DNA from: DASPKW01 sp038244055
GTDB taxonomy: Bacteria > Planctomycetota > Phycisphaerae > Tepidisphaerales > Tepidisphaeraceae
DNA length: 8,196 nucleotides
NCBI GenBank assembly: GCA_038244055.1
Contig: JBBRTW010000330.1
Coordinates: 1-8,196 of the forward strand
Reading direction: 5' to 3'
Position 1 is the stretch's first letter. Each line of letters begins with the position of its first letter. Below are positions 1 to 5,597 of the stretch, piece by piece. The position numbers were made by a program, and so were the translations under genes. A model generated the notes under the pieces. The model worked only from the letters and a program-made list of their open reading frames with translations. It did no database searches and had not been told where the DNA came from.

Positions 1-1117
1 GCTCCATGTGGGCGAGGTCTGCCTCGGCGTCGGAAAGCCGGCCCAACTCGCACCGCACCAGTGCCCGCTGGCAGTAAAGGCTTGCGATCTCGCGCATCCA
101 TTCCGCATCCGACGAAAAACTCGCGAGGGAGGCTTCCAGCGAGACCAGCAACTTCTCGGCTTCCTTCAGCCGCCCTGGACGCGAGGGGGAAATCGCCGGT
201 TCGTTGCGGCGGTCGAACCAGTAGCCGCAGTCGAGGACGAATTCTTCCAGAAGCCGGCGGGCGCGGTCGAATCGGAGTTGGAGCGCGCCGGCATCGACCC
301 TGGCCCGGGTATCGAGCCCCTCGATGGGCGGTAGGTTCGGCGCCGCGGTGCGCGAAAGCCCCGTCGCCTTGATGGCCGCGACGAGATTCTCCTCGGTGAC
401 GGTCTGGAGTGATGAAGCGGCGGGGTCCAGGCCCGCAGCCGCAAGCGCTGGGGCATGATTGTCCGGCCCGACGATGAAGAACGTCTTGCGCCTGATGTTG
501 GGATCGGCGTTGATGCGCGCGGCTTCCTTGAGCACGCAGGGAGTTTCCACGCGGGCGTCCAGCACGATCACCGGAGTGTCGGACATGATCGAGTGAACGG
601 TCTCGAGCCAGTCGCCAAATCGCGTTCGGAAGTTATCCCATTCCAGGTAGTTCCGCTGAAAGTCCGTGAGAATGGCCGGATCGGCCCGGGCCGGATCGAA
701 GAGCACGATCACCCGGTATGGGTGCAGCGAACGTTCCAGTTCATGCCGCAGGGCAATCGTCACGGGCGTCGAGGTGCTCAATAGAAACACCGCCGGCGGC
801 GTGACCTGGTAGAAGCACGAATACAATTGGATCGCCAGCATTGCGCCCAGTATCCCCGCCGAATGCTGCCGGCCCAGGTAACGATCGAGAACGTACATGG
901 CGATGGCCGCAAACAGCGGCAGGAAAAGTTGAAACGCATAAAGCGAATTGAGTCGGCGCAGGAGCATGCGGAAAGTGGCGCCAACGGGAAACCGCTTATA
1001 CAGGGCGATGGTCACGTGCCATGTGTAAACGTGGGCCAGGATTCGGAGAATGGACATGCCAATGACCGCGTATCCAATCCAATCGGCCGGGCGCGACCAG
1101 GTGAAGTTGCTGAACAT
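1..1117 (-). CDS. Membrane protein with TIR-like alpha/beta segment and TPR-like C-terminus (partial, 3' end off the left edge)
   Basis: The reading frame is open from an ATG at 1117-1115 to the window edge, giving 372 residues with no stop. A GGAG Shine-Dalgarno at 1128-1125, seven bases before the ATG, supports this start. Three hydrophobic stretches (about residues 13-38, 59-77 and 87-113) predict a membrane-anchored N-terminus. An alpha/beta region follows, with strands YRVIVLF (134-140), PVIVLD (182-187) and TFFIVG (212-217). The segment DTPVIVLDARVETPCVLKE (180-198) resembles the 'adaVIvLlS..s..v..E' core of TIR-like domains, but no catalytic glutamate can be assigned with confidence. 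The tail (about 275-372) is helical, and ASLYCQRALVRCELGR (345-360) matches a TPR helix. It lies 26 bases downstream of the small membrane-protein gene at 1144-1467, so the two are probably cotranscribed. That the gene is real is clear. The TIR-like reading is a weak inference, and the function is unknown. Confidence 0.72.
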   Translation of the reverse strand, partial: MFSNFTWSRPADWIGYAVIGMSILRILAHVYTWHVTIALYKRFPVGATFRMLLRRLNSLYAFQLFLPLFAAIAMYVLDRYLGRQHSAGILGAMLAIQLYSCFYQVTPPAVFLLSTSTPVTIALRHELERSLHPYRVIVLFDPARADPAILTDFQRNYLEWDNFRTRFGDWLETVHSIMSDTPVIVLDARVETPCVLKEAARINADPNIRRKTFFIVGPDNHAPALAAAGLDPAASSLQTVTEENLVAAIKATGLSRTAAPNLPPIEGLDTRARVDAGALQLRFDRARRLLEEFVLDCGYWFDRRNEPAISPSRPGRLKEAEKLLVSLEASLASFSSDAEWMREIASLYCQRALVRCELGRLSDAEADLAHME

Positions 1118-1143
1118 GGTGGTTCTCCAGCAGGGCCGGGGTA

Positions 1144-1467
1144 TCAGGGGGCCTGGGTGGCCGTCCCTGTCGAAGGCTGGCTCGTCGTGGCCGCAGGCTG
1201 CGAGCCGGACGCGGTCTTGTCTTGCGTAAGCAGCGCGTTGCCCATGCCGATGGCATAGATCCCGAGCACCAGACCCAGGAGGGCCCATCCGATCGGGCCG
1301 GCCATGTACGAGGGTTGCGGTGAAAGTCCCTTGGAAAGGCGGTACTTCTGCTCCGCCAGCGTAAGCGGGCGCGCCTTTGCAGCCCGACTGAAACCCATCA
1401 TGGCGCGGATCATGCACCAGATCGCCGAAACAAGTGTGAGGACCACCCACCAGTGTTGACCTGTCAT
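1144..1467 (-). CDS. Small two-helix membrane protein
   Basis: This 107-residue protein has a hydrophobic helix near the N-terminus (about residues 6-24, HWWVVLTLVSAIWCMIRAMM with its leading His). A basic cytosolic-type loop rich in Lys/Arg follows (28-46), then a second helix (57-78, GPIGWALLGLVLGIYAIGMG). The Thr/Ser/Ala/Gln/Pro-rich tail (82-107) has no predicted structure. I recognise no family. It is the first gene of a minus-strand pair with the membrane protein ending at the left edge. The 26-base spacing and shared membrane location suggest the two products work together, perhaps as subunits, but this is inferred from context only. No strong ribosome-binding site precedes the ATG at 1467-1465. 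That ATG forms a CATG palindrome with a plus-strand ATG at 1466, which opens only a shadow reading frame. Confidence 0.68.
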   Translation of the reverse strand: MTGQHWWVVLTLVSAIWCMIRAMMGFSRAAKARPLTLAEQKYRLSKGLSPQPSYMAGPIGWALLGLVLGIYAIGMGNALLTQDKTASGSQPAATTSQPSTGTATQAP

Positions 1468-1524
1468 GCCGGAGAAGATAAGGCTTCAGGAGTCATTAAG
1501 GCAAGCAGGCCGCCGTGTCCGGGT

Positions 1525-1590
1525 GAGTAAGATCCCGATTAAGATTAAGAATGGGATGAAGAGCAAGTTGAAGAGTAAGAGTAGGACGCC
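1525..1590. repeat. Degenerate hexamer tandem array, 11 units, consensus GAKTAA
   Basis: Between the divergent genes at 1144-1467 and 1609-2985, the sequence falls into eleven consecutive 6-base units in unbroken phase. They are GAGTAA, GATCCC, GATTAA, GATTAA, GAATGG, GATGAA, GAGCAA, GTTGAA, GAGTAA, GAGTAG and GACGCC. Every unit starts with G, and ten of eleven have A in position 2. The array is purine-rich on the plus strand and unlike the GC-rich coding DNA around it. It ends 6 bases before the AAGGAG ribosome-binding site (1596-1601) of the BNR gene, so it probably lies in that gene's leader or promoter zone. The rest of the gap (1468-1524) shows nothing I can name. On the minus strand the array offers TTGCTC and CTTAAT 17 bases apart, but with 6-base periodicity that is easily chance. 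Confidence 0.75.
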
Positions 1591-1608
1591 CATTCAAGGA
1601 GCATCGCC

Positions 1609-2985
1609 ATGCAAAACCGTGTCCGCACCCCCTTCTTCCTCGCGCTTCTTCTCGCCCTCGTGCCCGCCTCCCCCCTCAGCGCCGCCAATCCCAAGGATGA
1701 TGGCTATCGCGGCATCTGGTTCACGCTCGGGCAGATGACCGAGCATGGGGACAAATATTCCGGGGGGCTGGCCACCTACACCGCCAATCACGTTCCCATG
1801 GCCATCTACTCCAAGGCGGCCAACAAAACTTTCTTCGTCTATGGCGGGGCCAAGGAGGGCAAGCGCTATCTGCTGGATATGATCTCCTACTACGACCACA
1901 CCACCGGCCAGTTCCCCCGGCCAACCATCGTCCACGACAAGCAGGGCGTCGATGATCCGCACGACAACCCCAGCCTCTGCATCGATCCGCAGGGGCATCT
2001 GTGGGTTTTCGTCAGCGGGCGGGCCAAGAAGCGGCCGGGGATTATTTACAAGTCCGTCAAGCCGTACGATATCGATGAATTCGAGAAAATCTCCGAGCGC
2101 GAGTTCACCTACCCGCAGCCGCGCTGGATCGAGGGCCAGGGGTTCTTCCACCTCTTCACCAAGTACACCAAGGGCCGCGAGCTCTATTTCAACAGCAGCG
2201 CCGATGGCAGGACCTGGACGCCCGATACCAAGTTCGCCGGCATGGGCGGGCACTACCAGACGAGCCACCAGATCGGCGGCACGATTATCACCGCCTTCAA
2301 CATGCACCCCGGCGGCAATGTCGACAAACGCACCAACCTCTACTATCTGCAAACCCCCGACATGGGCAAAACCTGGAAGAACGCGGCCGGTGAAGAGGTG
2401 AAAGTCCCGCTGGCCGATCCGAAGAATGGGGCGCTGGCGCGCGACTACCAGGCCGAGAAGCAACTGGTCTACATCCACGATCTGGATTTCGACCGCGAGG
2501 GCCGGCCGGTCATCATCTACAACACCAGCAACGATTTCGCCCCCGGCCCCAAGGGGGACCCGCGCTGGCTGACCAGCGCCCATTGGACGGGCAAGGAGTG
2601 GGAGTACACCCAGATCACCAAGATGAACCACAACTACACCACCGGCTCGCTCTACATCGAGGATGGCCGCTGGCGAATCTTCAGCCCCACCCAGCCCGGC
2701 CCGCAACCGATCGGCGGCGGCGGCGAAGTGGCCGTTTGGTCCAGCAAGGATGAAGGCAAGACCTGGACGATGGACAAGCAGCTCACCAAATCCAGCGAGC
2801 AGAATCACAACTACGTCCGCCGCCCGATGAATGCGGATGCGGCGTTCTATGCGTACTGGTGCGATGGGAATCCCGACAAGCTCACGCCCTCGCGGATGTA
2901 TTTCACGGATCGGACGGGGGATCGGGTGTGGAGGCTGCCGTATGACATGAAGGGGGAGTTCGCGAAGGCGGAGGTGGTGAAGTAG
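1609..2985 (+). CDS. Secreted BNR_4-family beta-propeller protein (BNR/Asp-box repeats)
   Basis: This 458-residue protein starts with a classic signal peptide: MQNRVR, a Leu/Ala-rich core, and likely cleavage after the SAA at 24-26. It is therefore exported. The AAGGAG at 1596-1601 sits seven bases before the ATG and fixes the start. Three Asp-box motifs of the S/T-x-D-x-G-x-T-W type are visible: SADGRTW (197-203), TPDMGKTW (249-256) and SKDEGKTW (379-386). These mark bladed beta-propeller folds of the sialidase/BNR kind. The early DGYRGIWFTLGQ (31-42), KYSGGLATYTANH (49-61) and DDPHDNPSL (115-123) blocks fit the BNR_4 family (PF15892). That family includes uncharacterised planctomycete and Bacteroidetes proteins and is related to propeller ulvan lyases. 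The His of DPHDNP is a candidate active-site residue by analogy, and the substrate is unknown. Enzymatic action on a polysaccharide is likely but not shown. The gene converges on the PEP-CTERM gene at 3076-4524. Confidence 0.9.
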   Translation: MQNRVRTPFFLALLLALVPASPLSAANPKDDGYRGIWFTLGQMTEHGDKYSGGLATYTANHVPMAIYSKAANKTFFVYGGAKEGKRYLLDMISYYDHTTGQFPRPTIVHDKQGVDDPHDNPSLCIDPQGHLWVFVSGRAKKRPGIIYKSVKPYDIDEFEKISEREFTYPQPRWIEGQGFFHLFTKYTKGRELYFNSSADGRTWTPDTKFAGMGGHYQTSHQIGGTIITAFNMHPGGNVDKRTNLYYLQTPDMGKTWKNAAGEEVKVPLADPKNGALARDYQAEKQLVYIHDLDFDREGRPVIIYNTSNDFAPGPKGDPRWLTSAHWTGKEWEYTQITKMNHNYTTGSLYIEDGRWRIFSPTQPGPQPIGGGGEVAVWSSKDEGKTWTMDKQLTKSSEQNHNYVRRPMNADAAFYAYWCDGNPDKLTPSRMYFTDRTGDRVWRLPYDMKGEFAKAEVVK

Positions 2986-3007
2986 CTCGTCATCCCGATG
3001 ACGAGTC
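2983..3007 (+). repeat. Hairpin repeat, copy A, containing the BNR gene stop codon
   Basis: Directly after the TAG stop (2983-2985), CTCGTCATC (2986-2994) pairs perfectly with GATGACGAG (2997-3005). The realistic loop is CCCG. The element is nearly identical to the minus-strand hairpin at 3078-3054 (22 of 25 bases, including TAG and the trailing TC). It could act as a transcription terminator for the BNR gene, but the following bases (TCTTCGCGG) are not a real T-tract. I read it as a REP-like unit that may also attenuate read-through or protect the mRNA 3' end. Confidence 0.7.
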
Positions 3008-3053
3008 TTCGCGGCGAGCGCGATTCAATATCAGCGCCCGCGCCGACAGGTCC

Positions 3054-3078
3054 GACTCGACATCGGAATGTCGAGCTA
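3054..3078 (-). repeat. Hairpin repeat, copy B, containing the PEP-CTERM gene stop codon
   Basis: Read on the minus strand, the TAG stop (3078-3076) is followed by CTCGACAT (3075-3068), a TCCG loop, and ATGTCGAG (3063-3056). This is an 8-bp perfect stem. It differs from copy A at only three positions. Two of these form a compensating pair in the stem (T-A in A, A-T in B), and the third is the loop-closing C/T, which can wobble with G. Its inverted orientation and its position on the opposing gene's stop codon mirror copy A. The 48 bases between the two elements (3008-3055, minus the shared ends) are GC-rich with no gene. Confidence 0.7.
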
Positions 3079-4524
3079 CATGCCTTGCCGGCCGCGCCTG
3101 CGGAGAAGTGACGTTCCAAGCCCGACTGCCAGCAATCCCGCCAAACCCGGCTCGGGCACACTCGAAAACGCGATGGCCATATCGGCCGCGAAATCCGGAG
3201 CCGCGCCGGGGACCGCCGCCGGCAGGCTCCCACCATAGTTGTTCGCCAGAGCCAGCAAATCCGACAACCCCACGATATGATCGCCATCGAAATCCCCCGA
3301 GGCCCAGGTTGCGCCGTTCGTTCCGTAATTGTTGGCCAGGCGCAGCAAATCCGACAGCCCGACGATGCCATCGAGATCGGCATCGCCATAGAGCGTGTAT
3401 CGAACCAATACCGAAGTCGCATCGACATCCTGACCCTGCCAGTTGGCGGTGGCGCTGCCGGTCAGCTTCAATACATCGGAGGCCTCGCCGAAACCGATGC
3501 CGGTGTGCTTCGTCGCATCAGCCGCCGCGTTGGAGGAGCGAATGCCGCTACCGGTCCAGGCCTTGTTGGCGGATCCGGATTTGACCAGGGCATCGACGGC
3601 GCTCAAGGCCGATGTCCCCGTCCAATCGACCACCATCGATTGATTGGTCAGATCGAGCTTGCCCCCGTTGGCCGAGTCGATATTGATCGCCGCCGTTTTC
3701 AGCGTTCCCCCGGCCTGCTTGAAAACGCCCGTGCGCCCGATATTGAGGGCGGGCGTGGTGATGGCCCCGCCATTGTGATTGAAGGTCGCCTGGCCGCCGA
3801 AATCGACCGCGGTGTCGCCCAGATCGAGTTCCTCCGAGAGCGTCACGTTCCCCGCCGCTTGGGTGAATACACCCGCGCCGCCATACGGTGAAACCTGCAG
3901 CGTCCCCGCCTTAAACGTCCCGGCGCTGAGCGTGTAAGCGCCGTTGCCGCCTGTGCTGGCACCGATCGCGACCGCCCCGGTGAATCCCTGGTAGTTCAAA
4001 TCCACGGTGCCGCTGTTCTGGGTGAAGGTGGCCGTCCCGGTATCGGCGATGATGAGCTGGCTGTTGATGGTGAGCGTGGCCCCACCGCTGAGGGAATACG
4101 ACGCGGTCGACCCGGCATCGAGCCCCATGTTCATGCCATTGAAAGTGGTCACCGTCACCGCACCGGCCGACTGATTCACCGCGCCCTTATGGCTGATGCC
4201 CACGTTCATCGCGCCGGTGTTGAGTGTCGTCCCCGCCTGCGCGAGAGTGAGTGTCGGCATCGCATCAGCGGCATTGGCGGAATCGACCGTGAAGATCGGA
4301 TAGTTGGCGGTGGTGGAGGGCGCATCGTAGGAAACATTCGCGCCCGACTGCGCGATCACAATCGTATCGCCATTTCCCGGCAGGCGATTCAGATCCCAGT
4401 TCAGCGCCGAGTTCCAGTTGGAAGCGCTCCCTTTCCACTTGATCGTGCCGGCCGCGTGAAGAGAGTGCGCGGCCAGCAGCGCGACGGCCAAAGCGAGAGC
4501 GAATGAAATCTTCGGGTACATCAT
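3076..4524 (-). CDS. PEP-CTERM beta-solenoid surface protein with dockerin-like Ca-binding repeats
   Basis: This 482-residue exported protein has a signal peptide at about 1-25 (MMYPKISFALALAVALLAAHS). From about 100 to 280 it carries repeated F/V-x-Q-x-G-G-x-[VIL] units, typical of beta-helical repeats: VNQSAGAVTV (116), FTQNSGTVDL (167), FTQAAGNVTL (220), FNHNGGAITT (248) and FKQAGGTLKT (268). Two EF-hand-like loops follow, GDADLDG (380-386) and GDFDGD (410-415), each leading into a V/I-V-G-L-S-D-L-L helix. This is the dockerin-like pair common in planctomycete surface proteins. The C-terminus has the full PEP-CTERM tripartite signal: VPEPG (456-460), a hydrophobic helix (461-473) and RRRGR (475-479). 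The family is sorted by an exosortase, which is not in this window. The role is probably structural or adhesive at the cell surface or matrix. Either of the two tandem ATGs (4524-4522 or 4521-4519) could be used, as no clear ribosome-binding site decides. Confidence 0.88.
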   Translation of the reverse strand: MMYPKISFALALAVALLAAHSLHAAGTIKWKGSASNWNSALNWDLNRLPGNGDTIVIAQSGANVSYDAPSTTANYPIFTVDSANAADAMPTLTLAQAGTTLNTGAMNVGISHKGAVNQSAGAVTVTTFNGMNMGLDAGSTASYSLSGGATLTINSQLIIADTGTATFTQNSGTVDLNYQGFTGAVAIGASTGGNGAYTLSAGTFKAGTLQVSPYGGAGVFTQAAGNVTLSEELDLGDTAVDFGGQATFNHNGGAITTPALNIGRTGVFKQAGGTLKTAAINIDSANGGKLDLTNQSMVVDWTGTSALSAVDALVKSGSANKAWTGSGIRSSNAAADATKHTGIGFGEASDVLKLTGSATANWQGQDVDATSVLVRYTLYGDADLDGIVGLSDLLRLANNYGTNGATWASGDFDGDHIVGLSDLLALANNYGGSLPAAVPGAAPDFAADMAIAFSSVPEPGLAGLLAVGLGTSLLRRRGRQGM

Positions 4525-4944
4525 GGAACAGGTCTCAGCAAGGGTGATCGACCGGATGGCCGGAAATCGGCCAGCCGCGTGCGAAAAACAGACGGCGGCC
4601 GCGCGCGAAAGCGGGCTGCGACTGATTCATTCAGTGTTATGGGAGCTGAAACCGCGACGCTTCATGCGGGCGCGGCGGTTCATGACCCAAGCGGGGCGGG
4701 CATCGATCGGGCGATGTCCGGGGCTTGTCAGGGAACCGGGATTGCGGCCGACGATACCGACTCGGGTCGGCAGCGATTGGCCAAAGATATTTAACCCGAC
4801 AACTCAATAGTTGGAAGCCTTTTCCGGCGATTTTGCAGTCTTTCGCAAAAGGAGCATGATAATGTGTAAGACGCACAGGGTCAGGCCGGTGTTATTTTTC
4901 GGGCCGCAGGTGCATCCAACCGCTCAACATCATAAGGAATCCAA
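4525..4944. other. 420-base divergent intergenic region
   Basis: This gap separates the PEP-CTERM gene (minus) from the FMN reductase (plus), so it should hold both promoters. I cannot assign either with confidence. A small stem TGGCCG/CGGCCA (4557-4562 and 4568-4573, GAAAT loop) lies in the PEP-CTERM leader. Another, CCGAC/GTCGG, spans 4757-4770. AT content rises from about 4780 to 4870. A GATAAT at 4858-4863 is the best -10-like hexamer for the reductase but lacks a good -35 at proper spacing. An AAAAGGAG (4847-4854) precedes an ATG at 4856 that opens a 49-codon frame overlapping the reductase start. I treat that as unsupported. Confidence 0.5.
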
Positions 4945-5490
4945 ATGCTCCCCAATTCCATCCTCATCATCTCCGGCACCAATCGCCCCGGCAGCAACGC
5001 GCTGAAAATCGCCGGGATCGTCGAGCGTCTCTACGCGCAGGCCGGGGCGGCGACGGAATTGCTGAGCCTGGCCGAGATGCCGAAGGAAGTTTTTGAAGGG
5101 GCAGCCTACCTGACCAAACCGGGCGGGATGGTGGAAATCCAGAACCGGGTACTGGAGGCAAAAGGGCTGCACATCATCACGCCGGAGTACAACGGCTCGT
5201 TCCCGGGCGTGCTCAAATATTTCATCGACATGCTTAAATTCCCCGAGAGTTTCGAGCGCAAGCCGGTGGCATTCGTCGGCGAGGCGGCCGGCATCTGGGG
5301 AGGGCTGCGGTCGGTGGAGCAGTTGCAGGCGATCTTCGCGTATCGCAATGCCCACATCTTTCCCGAGCGGGTGTTCATCCCGGGTGTGAACCAGGCGCTG
5401 GATGCGGCCGGGAATCTCAACGCGGATATCGAGCAGCGGCTCAAGAGCCAGGTGGAGGGGTTCGTGAAGTTCATCAATTGTTTGTTGTAG
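4945..5490 (+). CDS. NAD(P)H-dependent FMN reductase (flavodoxin-like fold)
   Basis: This 181-residue cytosolic protein has the length and motifs of the FMN_red family (PF03358). These enzymes use NAD(P)H and bound FMN to reduce quinones, azo compounds, chromate or free flavin. The phosphate-binding loop is SGTNRPGSN (10-18) after the first beta strand (SILII). The flavin-contact signature TPEYNGSFPGVLK (79-91) is intact, and GGLRS (119-123) fits the third flavin-binding loop. AAGGA at 4934-4938 is six bases from the ATG at 4945 and supports the start. The gene appears to stand alone: the upstream neighbour is divergent, and downstream comes a strong inverted repeat four bases after the TAG. 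The physiological electron acceptor cannot be told from sequence. A role in quinone or xenobiotic detoxification, or flavin supply, is inferred from the family. Confidence 0.93.
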   Translation: MLPNSILIISGTNRPGSNALKIAGIVERLYAQAGAATELLSLAEMPKEVFEGAAYLTKPGGMVEIQNRVLEAKGLHIITPEYNGSFPGVLKYFIDMLKFPESFERKPVAFVGEAAGIWGGLRSVEQLQAIFAYRNAHIFPERVFIPGVNQALDAAGNLNADIEQRLKSQVEGFVKFINCLL

Positions 5491-5494
5491 AATC

Positions 5495-5558
5495 AGGGTC
5501 GGGAGCCGGCCACCAGAAACGCTGATGTGCCGACAAACGATCCCCGGCTCCCGACCCT
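5495..5558. repeat. Perfect 15-bp inverted repeat with 34-base spacer (possible terminator or REP/MITE-like element)
   Basis: AGGGTCGGGAGCCGG (5495-5509) is the exact reverse complement of CCGGCTCCCGACCCT (5544-5558). The element begins four bases after the FMN reductase stop and ends 39 bases before the GH140 start. The spacer contains two AAACG boxes (in GAAACGC and CAAACGA). The long arms and the large loop are unlike a compact Rho-independent terminator, and only a short TT follows. It could still stop transcription in both directions. A dispersed palindromic element of the kind that multiplies in intergenic DNA is an equal possibility. Confidence 0.7.
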
Positions 5559-5597
5559 TTCGGGTGGATCAGCGGGCCAACTCAATACTGTAGAATC

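Noticed and set aside
8..1258. Several plus-strand frames (8-334, 455-784, 827-1258) across the left end
   Set aside because: All oppose the minus-strand membrane-protein frame, which stays open for 372 codons, has helices and strands in a sensible order, and has a GGAG site before its ATG.
1538..1566. Minus-strand promoter (TTGCTC, 17 bp, CTTAAT) for the 1144-1467 gene
   Set aside because: Both boxes are simply units of the hexamer array, where 6-base periodicity makes such spacing likely by chance, and the -35 matches poorly.
1594..2808. 404-codon minus-strand reading frame antisense to the BNR gene
   Set aside because: The plus-strand protein has a signal peptide, ribosome-binding site and three Asp-box motifs. 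The antisense product is Gly/Val/Leu-rich filler of the kind produced by GC-rich codon bias.
3277..3891. 204-codon plus-strand frame inside the PEP-CTERM gene
   Set aside because: It is the shadow of a well-supported minus-strand gene with dockerin-like and PEP-CTERM motifs.
4856..5005. 49-codon frame with an AAAAGGAG in front of its ATG
   Set aside because: It runs 61 bases into the FMN reductase in another frame, the peptide has no recognisable features, and the reductase has its own ribosome-binding site. A leader peptide is possible but unsupported.
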